Shown here piece by piece: positions 22,413-34,207 of a stretch of DNA of 64,000 nucleotides (positions are counted from its first letter, which is position 1; the number at the start of each line of letters is the position of its first letter). The translations under genes were made by a program, and so were the position numbers. This DNA comes from Zerene cesonia (Eukaryota; Arthropoda; Insecta; Lepidoptera; Pieridae): assembly GCF_012273895.1 (NCBI RefSeq), contig NC_052128.1, forward strand, positions 2,604,001 to 2,668,000, read 5' to 3'. Under the pieces are notes generated by a model. That model did no database searches. It saw only the letters and a list, made by a program, of their open reading frames with translations, and had not been told where the DNA came from.

Positions 22413-23412
22413 NNNNNNNNNNNNNNNNNNNNNNNNNNNNNNNNNNNNNNNNNNNNNNNNNNNNNNNNNNNNNNNNNNNNNNNNNNNNNNNNNNNNNNNN
22501 NNNNNNNNNNNNNNNNNNNNNNNNNNNNNNNNNNNNNNNNNNNNNNNNNNNNNNNNNNNNNNNNNNNNNNNNNNNNNNNNNNNNNNNNNNNNNNNNNNNN
22601 NNNNNNNNNNNNNNNNNNNNNNNNNNNNNNNNNNNNNNNNNNNNNNNNNNNNNNNNNNNNNNNNNNNNNNNNNNNNNNNNNNNNNNNNNNNNNNNNNNNN
22701 NNNNNNNNNNNNNNNNNNNNNNNNNNNNNNNNNNNNNNNNNNNNNNNNNNNNNNNNNNNNNNNNNNNNNNNNNNNNNNNNNNNNNNNNNNNNNNNNNNNN
22801 NNNNNNNNNNNNNNNNNNNNNNNNNNNNNNNNNNNNNNNNNNNNNNNNNNNNNNNNNNNNNNNNNNNNNNNNNNNNNNNNNNNNNNNNNNNNNNNNNNNN
22901 NNNNNNNNNNNNNNNNNNNNNNNNNNNNNNNNNNNNNNNNNNNNNNNNNNNNNNNNNNNNNNNNNNNNNNNNNNNNNNNNNNNNNNNNNNNNNNNNNNNN
23001 NNNNNNNNNNNNNNNNNNNNNNNNNNNNNNNNNNNNNNNNNNNNNNNNNNNNNNNNNNNNNNNNNNNNNNNNNNNNNNNNNNNNNNNNNNNNNNNNNNNN
23101 NNNNNNNNNNNNNNNNNNNNNNNNNNNNNNNNNNNNNNNNNNNNNNNNNNNNNNNNNNNNNNNNNNNNNNNNNNNNNNNNNNNNNNNNNNNNNNNNNNNN
23201 NNNNNNNNNNNNNNNNNNNNNNNNNNNNNNNNNNNNNNNNNNNNNNNNNNNNNNNNNNNNNNNNNNNNNNNNNNNNNNNNNNNNNNNNNNNNNNNNNNNN
23301 NNNNNNNNNNNNNNNNNNNNNNNNNNNNNNNNNNNNNNNNNNNNNNNNNNNNNNNNNNNNNNNNNNNNNNNNNNNNNNNNNNNNNNNNNNNNNNNNNNNN
23401 NNNNNNNNNNNN
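22413..23412. other. Assembly gap (1,000 N)
   Basis: Exactly 1,000 N between the right end of the TTAA element and the second pogo-like fragment. The missing sequence may include the 5' part of that fragment. Confidence 0.99.
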
Positions 23413-23647
23413 TCTATATAGTGTCCTAACTCAAAATTTTTCATACACTTTTTCAGGATTTTCGGAATATTAAAAATATCACTTGATCGACCTTTAAAAT
23501 CCTATTAATTTGCTCAAGAACGTTTTAGTCTAGTTTCATTATTTTTTAAGTTATGACCCGAAAAGCAAAAAAAATAGGCAGGAGCAACTTTAAACCCATT
23601 TTACTCGACAATTTGTTTTTTGGACTTATGACGCTATTTGAGCGGAG

Positions 23648-24688
23648 GTGCGACATATGATGCAACCAGCAGATGTTAGCGTTTTTAAACCACTAAAATC
23701 TGAATGGGTGAAAACCGTACATGATTGGTGTTCACAACCACAAAATGCTAATACTGTATTAACTAAATCTTCATTTTGTCCATTGCTTAAAAAAGTACTT
23801 AGTAAAGAATCTCTGAAAGAAGCCATCAAAAACGGATTCTGTAAGTGTGGCCTTTTTCTATTTGATCCAAATGCATATTATTCTAAATGCGTGCAAAATA
23901 TTTTAGAGAATAAGAATGCGTCAAAAGTTATAAAGCATTTGGGCAATAATTTGAACGCAAAAGGTGTTGATGTGAATGTTGTACTCGAAATTGTTGAAAA
24001 TGCGAAACTAATTGAAGGATTAAACAATTCAGTATGCAGTAATACTACAGAGAGAATATTTGAAGATAATGAACAAAACCTAGAAAGAACAGAACCTTGA
24101 TTGACACTAACGAATGCCAATCCTATTATCAAAGAAATTGAAAAAAGTGGAGCCAAAGAAGAATTATACCAAAAAAAGACTGAAATAGAGAGCGATAGGA
24201 CTAGGATAGACAATAAAGAAGATGATAAAAGCAGAATGAATACATCACAATCCGAAATACTACATACTGATACTAGTACTTTAAATAATCTAGCACTTGA
24301 CGATCTCACTTTTCAAAATAACAATTTATTGGACGATGATATTCATGTAAGTACATTCGAAGTCAGTGATAATTTAATATTAGTACCTATCAGAGACAAT
24401 TCTCCGATCTCAAAAAGTGAGCCGACGTGTCATCAAAAACCTAAGACTGATTCTGTGCTACAAATTTGGTCGCCGAAAGTATCACCTTTTGTTCGAAAGC
24501 ATCTCGTTATGGGTACTTCTCTGATTTTGTGCAAATCACATGTCCGTGAATATTTTGGCGAATCTAAACATCCTAATAGCCCACCAATATTTTTTATCTA
24601 TAATTGGGTAGCCTTACTTTTAATGGCAAGAAGAATTAAAATTAATCATGACGATTTAATGACTCAAAATAATATTTTAGTACCTTAA
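23648..24688 (+). pseudogene. Second pogo/Tigger-like transposase, C-terminal part
   Basis: The frame begins at a transposase core motif: HMMQPADVSVFKPLKSEW corresponds to the L-Q-P-L-D-V-G-V-F block containing the third catalytic Asp. It continues with SLKEAIKNGFCKCGLFLFDP, equivalent to the G-I-x-P-F-N-P block. A stop at 24,098-24,100 divides 23,648-24,100 from a second open stretch in the same frame, 24,101-24,688, which is acidic and Asn/Ser-rich. Everything N-terminal is missing, probably lost or in the gap to its left. It is clearly different from the copy at 18,369-20,060, so it is not a recent duplicate. Dead transposon. Confidence 0.65.
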
Positions 24689-25221
24689 ATTTCATTACCT
24701 TCGGTGTCTTTGTTGTGGCGAGTTAGAATAACATTTTTATTTAATTATTCATAGAGGTTTATGCTGCGAATTTTTACTTGAGGAACCTCAAGCACATCAT
24801 AAGGAAATGAATTATGATTTTGCAAGATATAATATTGTTATTATTTGAATGCATTGTGATAAAAGCAATTTGTCGTAAAAAAATATTACATTACCTTCAG
24901 CCTATCTTGAAATATCAAACAGCGTGCTGTATATTACATCGTCCCTGGATCGAGTACCCCTTCCCGCCTCCGCACTTGCCGATCAGTCGGCCAGCAACAA
25001 CAGACGGGGCAGGACGTGCGCTATTTTTTTCGCGACCGTTAAAAAAGTTCGACAACTACGCGCTTCAACCAATTTCTGTTTCATTACATTCAGCAAATTT
25101 TTGACGTAAGTAATTGTTTTTTTTTTCATACTTTTAGTCTTAAGAGCATTTCTCAAAAAAAATGTACTTTCTATCTTAATCTCTGTCCCACATTTTAAAA
25201 TATTTTTTCCTACATATAAAA
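24689..25221. repeat. Terminal part of a 773-codon-type element
   Basis: Contains TTTCATTACCTTCGG (24,691), ACATTACCTTCAGCC (24,888) and TTTCATTACATTCAGC (25,079), the motif that crowds the ends of the element around the ORF at 37,425. A GC-rich block (about 24,950-25,080) is followed by a possible donor (GACGTAAGT, about 25,104), like a promoter plus noncoding first exon. From about 25,137 to 25,221 it is the inverse of 36,032-36,105. The body of this copy would lie in the following gap. Confidence 0.45.
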
Positions 25222-26221
25222 NNNNNNNNNNNNNNNNNNNNNNNNNNNNNNNNNNNNNNNNNNNNNNNNNNNNNNNNNNNNNNNNNNNNNNNNNNNNNNN
25301 NNNNNNNNNNNNNNNNNNNNNNNNNNNNNNNNNNNNNNNNNNNNNNNNNNNNNNNNNNNNNNNNNNNNNNNNNNNNNNNNNNNNNNNNNNNNNNNNNNNN
25401 NNNNNNNNNNNNNNNNNNNNNNNNNNNNNNNNNNNNNNNNNNNNNNNNNNNNNNNNNNNNNNNNNNNNNNNNNNNNNNNNNNNNNNNNNNNNNNNNNNNN
25501 NNNNNNNNNNNNNNNNNNNNNNNNNNNNNNNNNNNNNNNNNNNNNNNNNNNNNNNNNNNNNNNNNNNNNNNNNNNNNNNNNNNNNNNNNNNNNNNNNNNN
25601 NNNNNNNNNNNNNNNNNNNNNNNNNNNNNNNNNNNNNNNNNNNNNNNNNNNNNNNNNNNNNNNNNNNNNNNNNNNNNNNNNNNNNNNNNNNNNNNNNNNN
25701 NNNNNNNNNNNNNNNNNNNNNNNNNNNNNNNNNNNNNNNNNNNNNNNNNNNNNNNNNNNNNNNNNNNNNNNNNNNNNNNNNNNNNNNNNNNNNNNNNNNN
25801 NNNNNNNNNNNNNNNNNNNNNNNNNNNNNNNNNNNNNNNNNNNNNNNNNNNNNNNNNNNNNNNNNNNNNNNNNNNNNNNNNNNNNNNNNNNNNNNNNNNN
25901 NNNNNNNNNNNNNNNNNNNNNNNNNNNNNNNNNNNNNNNNNNNNNNNNNNNNNNNNNNNNNNNNNNNNNNNNNNNNNNNNNNNNNNNNNNNNNNNNNNNN
26001 NNNNNNNNNNNNNNNNNNNNNNNNNNNNNNNNNNNNNNNNNNNNNNNNNNNNNNNNNNNNNNNNNNNNNNNNNNNNNNNNNNNNNNNNNNNNNNNNNNNN
26101 NNNNNNNNNNNNNNNNNNNNNNNNNNNNNNNNNNNNNNNNNNNNNNNNNNNNNNNNNNNNNNNNNNNNNNNNNNNNNNNNNNNNNNNNNNNNNNNNNNNN
26201 NNNNNNNNNNNNNNNNNNNNN
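25222..26221. other. Assembly gap (1,000 N)
   Basis: Exactly 1,000 N. The left flank is the inverted copy of the sequence flanking the 36,106-36,205 gap, so both gaps break in the same repeat. Confidence 0.99.
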
Positions 26222-29200
26222 GTAAAAGTAATAAATGTTATTTGCAGTTAACAATTTTCTTTTTTCTTTATTACAATATTTATGGCAAGACTAGGTACCT
26301 ATCTATTTTTGTTCTTTTTACTTATCAAATATACAATGAAGCTCCTTCCTCACCACCATTAGCGACGAACCATTAACTTCATTTCAAAGTAAAGCAGTAC
26401 CAAAGAATCAATTTACCCAATATCAAGATCTTCTTCACTTCATCGAGTTCTAGTTAAAGATCAACTTCATCAAATTCGTCAAATGCATAAAAAAATAGAA
26501 ATAATTCAGCATTACGTATTCAAAATTGCCCTAATTATCAAATATCAACGACTAATGCTGATGAAATTGAAATAGACTTAATCGACGATGATCCCACCTA
26601 TATAAGCCATAACAGACAAAACACATTTCTTCATCAACCAGGTCCTCGCCATTGCGGCAAAACAAGGACAATTTGATAAAAGAAAATATATTAAAAGTCT
26701 GAGGAACTCTTGTAATTGCAAACAAAATAAAATTAATTCCTAAGAAACAGCGGTAACGTAAAAAGTATGTTGCTGCTCGTGAAATTAAAGATATTTGTTA
26801 ATGCCATTTTAAATGTTTTGATAGAATACAAGATGCAGAGAGAAAAGTTATTTTTGACAACTAAGTCTTGTATGCTTAAAGACCTAGACAAATAAACAAT
26901 TAATTTCACTATAAATTCAATTAAAATTCGTGTCTTTAAAACATTCTTCATTATTACTTTGTATATAATAGATCAGCAATTAATAACAGATAAGAAGAAA
27001 ACCAATTGTCAGATTTCTAGAGAGAGGTAACAGAGGGAAACATACAAATAGAAACGTAGTGATCCTGAACTTCTAGAAGACATAAAAAGTACACAATACC
27101 CATATCTAAAATTGTATCACATTATTTAAGAGGTTTTTTTTATGGCAAAGCAAGCAAAGGAGCAGGTGGCCACCTCATGTTAAGTGGTCCCATAAACACT
27201 TGTAACACTAGAGGTGTTACAGGTGCGTTACTCAGAGAGAGCTAATAAAGGAGTCCATGGAGTACAAAGGGTAAAAATGTAAGAGATCTCTGAATGGATT
27301 TTAATTAACACCAAAAGGAAGTGAGTTGAATGTGAATATTGGTTATATCTCAAAACATTGAATACAAATTTTGATATTGCTTTTTGTCAACCCAAAAAGG
27401 ACAGATGTGTCACTTGCTTAGCCTACAAACTTGCCCCAACTGACAAATCTCTTAAGTCCATCTTATTCTGTTATTCTCTAAAAATTGATCGTCTAAAAAA
27501 AAAACTTAAAGAAAAAACAATGCAGCTGCTTACGGCAATGTATAAGATTATTTTTCGGACGAGACACAGGCTCAAAGAGGAGTTAATGAGATAATGTCTT
27601 GTGACTGTTTAAAGCACATAAATTTTTAAAATGCAAATAAAAAGATGCACATTACTCTTTATTCCAACTGTGCCGATGAACAAAAAAATAATCAAATGTG
27701 CAAGAAAAGATAGAAAATCGTTCCTAGTGAAAGAATTGTCTCCCCGTGACCACGCTCGCTGTAAAGTGTTCGAAACGTCAGGTTAGTAAAATAATGAATA
27801 AATCGCGCTTAAAATCCGTTGATAAGTCTTAAATTTCTAAGTGAAAAAATTGGATAATACTTTATTTATAACACAAAAGGATTGCAAGAACAATGGGGAT
27901 ATAACTTCAATGAAAACACCAATAAAATGATGTTACTTCGAGTGATATTAAAGTTTTAAGTTTCAAGAAAGGATATAAATGGCTTCAAATTTGATACCTG
28001 CATGTCATATAAGTTATTTCAAAAATTTGAAAAACTATAAACTTACAAATTAAAGCTATAAATGACTTTAGTTAAGTCGGATTTTAAAGATATTTTTAGT
28101 ATTTCATTTGAAGATATATTAATTATCTAATAAATATTTATGTATTTTTTATTATATGGTATTCTTGTTTTTCGATTGTATAATTTTAAAACGTAAGATT
28201 TGATAATTGAGTTCCTATTGAAGACTTATATTTTTGTTAAAAATATTTAACCTAATTGTATTTGATAAATAAAAATAAAAATATAAATAATAAGATAATA
28301 CTCGAAAAATCCTTCATATTTTTTATTTTGCCTATAATCGTAACCACTATAATTTCAAAAAATTATTAAATTTCGTATTTTATTTGGTTTCATTGTGCTA
28401 TTTTCAGTAAATATTATAATATTAAATCGACATAATTCAGATTAAGTCGCGATGCGTGAATAATAAAAAAATAATAAAGCGACACATTCCCGAACAGGTC
28501 AGAGACATTTGCAAATTTTAAGTACTAAAGTGACACTATATCAGATGGTAATTTTCAAAAATTTTTTTTATTTATTTAAAAGTAATTTCAGTATTTTTTT
28601 CTGAGTAGTATAGGTGGGATACAACATCTAAAAACATATAAAAATATAATATCGTAGGAAACTATGCACGTGAACAAATTATGACATAATTAATAAATAG
28701 GTCTGTAAATCTTGAATACTATTTTGATGATTCCCACAAATCAAGAATTTCGCATTAGGTCACTTTTATTCTCACCGTGCGATATCGCAAAAGGTTCGTG
28801 GCAAATTAAATGCAGTATTGTATAAAAACCCTGATCTTGATGGAATAAGAAAAATCGATGCATTTATCAACGGCAGCGGACAAACTCTTCCTGAAGAGGT
28901 CTCTGCAGGAATCATTTTCTGCCTATAAATTGATATTAAGTGACAAACGTCACAAGTTTGCTATAGAAAATCTGGAAAAATATATTATTGTTTATTGTCA
29001 CAAAAATTATAATAAATAAACATTACCTATTATAGGTTGTCTGCTGTCTCTTTTGATTATAATGTCACAGATTTATATGTCAATGTATAATGTATAAAAA
29101 TTAAAATATAAATAAACGTAAATTCTAATTAATGATTAGAAATTACTTACTATAAATGGTTTTTTATTGTGCATATTTTGTGCATATTTCGCCCTTTTTT

Positions 29201-29551
29201 AGTGCATATTTGCATGCATATTTTAGCATTTTGATAGTGCATATAATCCGATGTCTAGTGATATACCTTGTTTTAATATTAGCCTAACCTTGTATTTAAT
29301 TAAAATATAAATCCTGAACCAAAATACAAAAGTGGCCCAAACCTCAAAAATACTACTTAAAAGTAATTTTTTTAACAAATTTAAATGTTATAACAAAGGC
29401 AATCAAGATAAACAACAAGAAAATCATCACAGTTTACATTAGTATCCAATTGTTGATCATAAATCAAATTCACAAATCAAGTCTACCTAAGTATTTTTTA
29501 TTTCTCTAATGTACCTATCTCAAGGTTAGGCCACTTTTGCGCTGATGGCCT
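26222..29551. other. AT-rich region with a decayed transposon
   Basis: Apart from the fragment at 27,361-27,594, weak coding-like remnants with stops occur around 26,520-26,660. A lepidopteran interspersed repeat fragment (GAGCAGGTGGCCACCTCATG, about 27,130-27,260) is present. The rest, especially 27,600-29,500, is AT-rich with no coding frame. Confidence 0.5.
27361..27594 (+). pseudogene. Decayed DUF7869-like transposase fragment
   Basis: Encodes NFDIAFCQPKKDRCVTCLAY, which aligns by pattern with the better-preserved ORF at 29,552-31,177 (FNLSFHAPITDSCKRC...): F-x-x-x-F-x-x-P-x-x-D-x-C-x-x-C, spacing identical. The following Lys-rich segment ends at a stop. Other parts of the same protein cannot be followed confidently on either side, so this is an old, broken copy. 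Confidence 0.45.
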
Positions 29552-31177
29552 CACATAAAGAGCATACCAAAGATCGAAAGCCATTATTTGAGGGCACAAA
29601 CCACACGGGAGTATATTGATGGAGGGAAGNNNNNNNNNNNNNNNNNNNNNNNNNNNNNNNNNNNNNNNNNNNNNNNNNNNNNNNNNNNNNNNNNNNNNNN
29701 NNNNNNNNNNNNNNNNNNNNNNNNNNNNNTATTTAAACTACAAGGGAGTCACGGTGCCTGCTAAAACGCCTAAGGTAGGATTGTGTGCATGTCAAAATAA
29801 ATGTAATTTAAAAATAAATGTTGAGCAACAAAGAAAACTATTTAAAGAATTTTATGATTTGGCAAATTTTGACTTGCAAACATCCTATATGTTTTCACTT
29901 ATTAAAGTAGTTTCTAAGTCTCGTACCTATATGACAAATGAAAATTCAAGAAGGCAAAATACAAGGCACTACTACCTTTCTGATTGTGATGGGAAAGAGG
30001 TTTTAGTGTGTAAAAGCTTTTTTAAAAATACTTATGCGGTTTCCGATGGAAGAATAAATAGATTATTAAAAAATAAAGCTTCCGTATCTACACCTCCATT
30101 AGATAGAAGAGGTCACTCTGTTTCTGCTAATAAAACTCCTGACAATAAAATACAACAAATAAAAGAATTTATCAACTCTATCCCCTCATATGAGTCTCAT
30201 TATTCTTTACATAAGTCAGTAAACCGTAAATATTTAGCACCAGATTTAAATTTAAGTATTCTTTATTCCCTTTATACTGAAAAGGTTTCAAATCTTACAT
30301 CAAAATTCATTTTTAGTAAAGTATTTAATGAGGAGTTCAATTTGAGTTTTCATGCACCAATTACTGATTCTTGTAAGAGGTGTGATGCATTTGCTATTAA
30401 ATTAAAAGCTTGTACTAATGAAGTAGAAAAAGTAAGATTAGAACAAGATCAAAAATTACATCTGCTAAAAGCTGAGGTAGCTAGAGAAGGGGTCAAGAAG
30501 GATGTAGAGTTATATAAAGAAGACGAAGATGTCTGCATAATATCTTTTGATCTAATGAAAACCCTTCCAACCCCTGTTATCAGCACAGGCATATGTTATT
30601 ATAAACGACAACTCTGGACATACTGCCTTGGGATACATAACATGAAAAATGATGATGTGTTTATGTTTACATGGGATGAAAGTGTAGCATCACGTGGGCC
30701 CCAAGAAATAGCATCCTGCATATTATACTTTCTCAAACATATTGTAAAATGTAAACATCTCATTATGTTCTCAGATCAATGTGGCGGCCAAAACCGCAAT
30801 ATTAAGATGGCCCTTTTCTGCCAATACATTGTTTCTAGTTCTGAATACACTACAATTAAAATTGACCATAAATTTCTAGTAAGTGGTCATTCATACATGT
30901 CTTGTGATCAAGACTTTGGCCTTATTGAAAAGAAAAAGAGGTTTTTCAAAAACATTTTTGTACTTAAAGATTGGGAACAGGTCATTTTAGCCGCTAGAAA
31001 GAATAAACCATTTAAAATAGTATCAATGAATAAAGATTTATTTTTTTCTTGTAAAATTTTAGAAAAAAACATTACTAACAGAAAAATTGCTATAGATAAA
31101 GGTAAAGTGGAGTGGTTAAAAATGCAATGGATTATGTATCATGAAATGCATCCCTTCAAACTTTATTTTAAATATTC
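29552..31177 (+). pseudogene. DUF7869-like putative DDE transposase, interrupted
   Basis: Open from 29,552 (HIKSIPKIESHYLRAQTTRE) into a 100-N gap, and open again from 29,730 to 31,177. Recognisable in order: a Cys pair block (FHAPITDSCKRCDAF), then ISFDLMKTLPTPV (Asp codon at 30,549), FSDQCGGQNRN (Asp codon at 30,774) and GHSYMSCDQDFGLIEK (Asp codons at 30,906 and 30,912). The G-G-Q-N and G-H-S-x-x-x-x-x-D-F-G motifs fit, from memory, the DUF7869 family seen widely in insects and cnidarians; a DDE/RNase H-type nuclease role is inferred. After PFKLYFKYS the composition switches abruptly to GC-rich non-homologous sequence, so the 3' end is lost, most likely by insertion of the Harbinger element. 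Confidence 0.6.
29630..29729. other. Assembly gap (100 N)
   Basis: Exactly 100 N inside the DUF7869-like coding region; the reading frame across it is unknown. Confidence 0.99.
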
Positions 31178-31705
31178 TAAAGCCGCGTATCCATTATGCG
31201 CTCCAAAAGGACGAACATTGGCGCGCGTTCCAGCCGCGCGAAATTGTTACCATTTTGGAACGCGCGCCAATGTGTTCGTTGGAGCGCTCGAACGCGGAGC
31301 GGTGCGATCCGTCGTCGGTTTTTTACCACGCATCAATCGTGGCGCGCGCGCCAATTGAGACGGACGCTTGTATTTTTTTGTGTTTGTTGCGCTCCGATTA
31401 TAATGGATAACCAAAGGTGCCGTAAATTAATACAACTGTATGGTACGAAAGATCTACTGTGGAATACCACAAGTTCTTCGTATCATAATAAATCGCTTAG
31501 AGAAGATGCTTGGAGAGAAATCAGTAGTGAAATGGGAGTCCCCGTGCCGGAGTTAAAAAAAAAATGACTGTGCTCCTTTCATCATACAGAAGAGAAAAAT
31601 GGAGAATATCTAAAAGCCAAACCACTGGCTCTGGTAAATATTATATACTTAGATTTTTTCTTAAAACTAAAAAAACAGTTTTATATAGGGTAGTTTTTTG
31701 ACAGT

Positions 31706-31780
31706 CTCCGTGGCGTAGTTGGTTGAAGAGTCGGCTGTGAAACGTGAGGTCGTGCGTTCGATTCCCACCCAGTAATTTAT
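31706..31780 (+). repeat. tRNA-like sequence (SINE head or tRNA pseudogene)
   Basis: CCGTGGCGTAGTTGGTTGAAG resembles an A box and GTGCGTTCGATTCCCACC a B box at tRNA spacing. No clean acceptor stem forms. It lies in intron 1 of the MADF gene, directly left of the MITE at 31,791. Confidence 0.45.
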
Positions 31781-31790
31781 CTATTAGTAT

Positions 31791-32002
31791 GTACTTATAA
31801 CACTGTTATTTTAACTGGGCACTTCTAGTTCAAACAGATGTTGTGTAAGATGGCTGAAAAGAATTAGAAATTTGTACAAACAATTTCTAATTCTTTTTGT
31901 GCAATCTCTTTAATAACTAGGTACCTATTTTTTCTCAAGCCATCTTACACAACATCTATTTGAACTAGAAGTGCCCAGTTAAAATAACAGTGTTATAAGT
32001 AC
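31791..32002. mobile_element. MITE with about 64-bp inverted repeats
   Basis: Positions 31,791-31,854 (GTACTTATAACACTG...) and 31,939-32,002 are reverse complements with about one mismatch, giving a 212-bp foldback element. It has no coding capacity and is nested in intron 1 of the MADF gene. The near identity of the arms argues for a young insertion. Confidence 0.75.
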
Positions 32003-32285
32003 GTTTATCCGTTGTCTATTTACTCTATTGTAGGAATGTTAGAAGATATAAATAAAAATTTAAAATTTACGTATATTTTTAAAATTTTGTTGGTTGATTG
32101 TTCACAGTATTGTCGGGACAGTATTTACATATCAAAATGGTTTGGTTTTGAAGACTTTAGCTTCATGCAAGATAAATGTACACCTAATAGTACAATAGTA
32201 CAATAGATACAATGCCAGACAATGGTAATAATACGTCGAATTCGAATGATACAACAAGCGCTTCGCAGGTAAATGTTACTAATTT

Positions 32286-34207
32286 TCAGTATCTATTTTG
32301 CCAAGGTATTGCTCCGTTAATTGCAAAATGTTGGGCGAGATGTAAACGTATTTCCTTTGCGTCATTCCCACTTCTACGTGGTACGTTAGTAAGATCGAGT
32401 AATGATGAATGTTCACCCTCATTTCTCCAACTACCTGGTGTGATGCCAGTTTCTGCTTCCGTGTCTAAAGATCCATGTGGTGTGTATTTCTGGCTAGACC
32501 TTTTTCGCAAAAAATTGTGCAAATGTATAACAGCTAAAACTACTTTTGTAGCTTTATTGGGTGATAGTAACATAGGTTTCCGTAAAACCCTGAATACCGA
32601 GCTTGCTATTCCGAAAGCATTTTCCACCACTCTACGTCCTCTTGACAGACGATAGTTAAATATTCTTTCTAGAGATCCCCTCTCTGGCTCCCCTTGGAAC
32701 GGTTTCATTGTGTATTCGTTTAGTGCAAATGCTTTGTCTGCCAGAATAACATATGGAACTCTGAGGGTATATGGTATTTGAAGTATCGATGGCTGAGGTA
32801 TTTTCATGGACTTTTCTTCGAGTTTCTTGTATAATGAAGTGCGTTTAAAAATCCCCCCGTCCGAAAGTCTCCCCTGGGAACCAATGTCAACGTATCTAAA
32901 ACAGTAGGCCGCGTCTACGAGAGCGAACAGTACGATACTAAAAAAGTGTTTGTAGTTGTAATATTCCGTGCCGCTGTTACCAGGTGCTTGTATCATTACG
33001 TGCTTTCCATCCATGGCGCCTATAGCATGAGGAAAATCCCATTTTTCTTGAAATTCTTGAGCAATTTCCAACCAATCTTCCTCGGATGTGGGGATCTGTA
33101 ACATAAATATAAAATACAACGTGAATTAAATGCACGTTCATATTTCAGGACTCTACATTACAAAATGATGGCGAGTCTTCCCAAAATACCCCAGAAGAGT
33201 GTAATACACAAGAACTAACACAAGATACTATTCAAAAATCACCGAAAAAAAAAAAGTTATCGAAGAAAAGGAAAACAGATGATGAGGACGATAAAATGTT
33301 GACAGAAGCGTTTAAAATATTAACGGAAACGTCTCAAGCTACAGATTCATATTTCAGTTATGGCCAGCATATAGCGAATGAGTTAAGAAAATATGACCAG
33401 CATACGTTAATATATGTGAAACAAGCCATAAACAATATTATTTTTGAAGCCGATTTAGGTAGATATAGTCAATTTTATGGGTATAACACCATACAAGAGC
33501 CTCAAAATCTCGCAAATACGAATTCTTTGGCCAGTACGTCAACTCAAGAGAACGAGAAATAAGTAATTTCATTTAAAGTTAAAAATAAAATATATAAAAC
33601 AAAATTAAGTTAAACGGTTTTATATTGCAGATAAATGTACTAAAAGCTAAAAAATAATTTCATGGATACAGTCATTACGCATTGATTAAACTAAAATACA
33701 AATTGTGAAAGTATCAAGAAATTATTTTTTAGCTTTTAGTACACTTATCTGCAATATAAAACCGTTCAACTTATTTTTTTAAGTTTAGTTTTTTTCATAA
33801 TAAATGTAAAATAGTATTGCGTTTTTCACTTACCTTTACCCAATCTTTTAAAACCTCACTGATAGCATCACAAACTTCTGGGACTATCCTAGATATAGAT
33901 TGCTTTGAAACTCTAAACAGATACTGCAAGCTTGTATACGAGTCTCCAGTGGCAAGAAATCTCAAAGTAATAGTCAGCCTTTCAGTCACTGTAATAGCTT
34001 CGCGAAACCGGGTGTCCATTTTTTTTACCTTCGGCTCTATCAAGTGTCTCAAGAAATGGAAATCTTCTGTCGACATTCTTGTAAAGTTTTTTATTGTGTC
34101 TTCTACCACTTCGAACTGCATATCTCTAATAAGTGTCACTCCATACTGCATTCTTTTTCGGTATAATTCTTTCATCCACCAACGCATTTTTCGTTTCTCC
34201 GTTTTCT
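32286..34207 (-). pseudogene. Harbinger DDE nuclease (HARBI1-like), 5' end in gap
   Basis: Two exons on the minus strand: 34,207-33,834 (donor GTAAGT) and 33,095-32,286 (acceptor TTACAG, stop), joined in phase 0 after DWVK. Exon 1 has the helical N-terminal region (FTRMSTEDFHFLRHLIEPKV, LFRVSKQSISRIVPEV). Exon 2 has the nuclease: AIGAMDGKHV (first Asp), a second Asp in YVDIGSQGRLSDGGIF, and the Glu of RVVENAFGIASSVFRVLRKP, the usual DDE_4 order. No disabling mutation is visible in either exon, but the start and the terminus lie beyond the 34,208 gap, so activity cannot be judged; I list it with the broken genes because its partner gene is damaged. The intron (33,096-33,833) contains the last MADF exon of the opposite strand. 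Confidence 0.75.
33602..33780. repeat. Inverted-repeat insert in the nuclease intron
   Basis: Positions 33,602-33,667 and 33,715-33,780 are reverse complements with a few mismatches (shared core ACGGTTTTATATTGCAG). They surround about 47 unrelated bases. It is MITE-like in size and lies just downstream of the MADF stop, so it could also supply 3' end signals to both converging transcripts. Confidence 0.65.

Larger units (their letters stand above)
31403..33562 (+). pseudogene. MADF-domain partner gene of the Harbinger element
   Basis: Exons: 31,403-31,633, 32,108-32,268 and 33,149-33,562 (stop). Exon 1 opens with MDNQRCRKLIQLYGTKDLLW, a MADF start. Exon 2 holds its end (YISKWFGFEDFSFMQDKCTP). 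Exon 3 encodes a Lys-rich stretch and a C-terminal helix region like a BESS tail. In two-gene Harbinger elements this protein binds the transposon ends and assists the nuclease. Two lesions are visible: the A run at 31,555-31,564 leads into TGA at 31,565, where the other frame continues the domain, and an 8-base tandem duplication (AGTACAAT, about 32,189-32,204) shifts the frame before MPDNGNN. Introns 1 and 2 contain other features, including the nuclease exon. Confidence 0.65.
31178..34207. mobile_element. PIF/Harbinger transposon
   Basis: Contains the two proteins that define the superfamily: a DDE_4/HARBI1-type nuclease on the minus strand and a MADF-domain DNA-binding partner on the plus strand. 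The left part (31,180-31,390) is GC-rich and contains an imperfect stem (GGCGCGCGTTCC near 31,221 against GGAACGCGCGCC near 31,258), plausibly the terminal region. The right end is hidden in the gap at 34,208-34,307. The three-base target duplication typical of the superfamily cannot be checked. A MITE and a tRNA-like repeat are nested within it. Confidence 0.7.
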
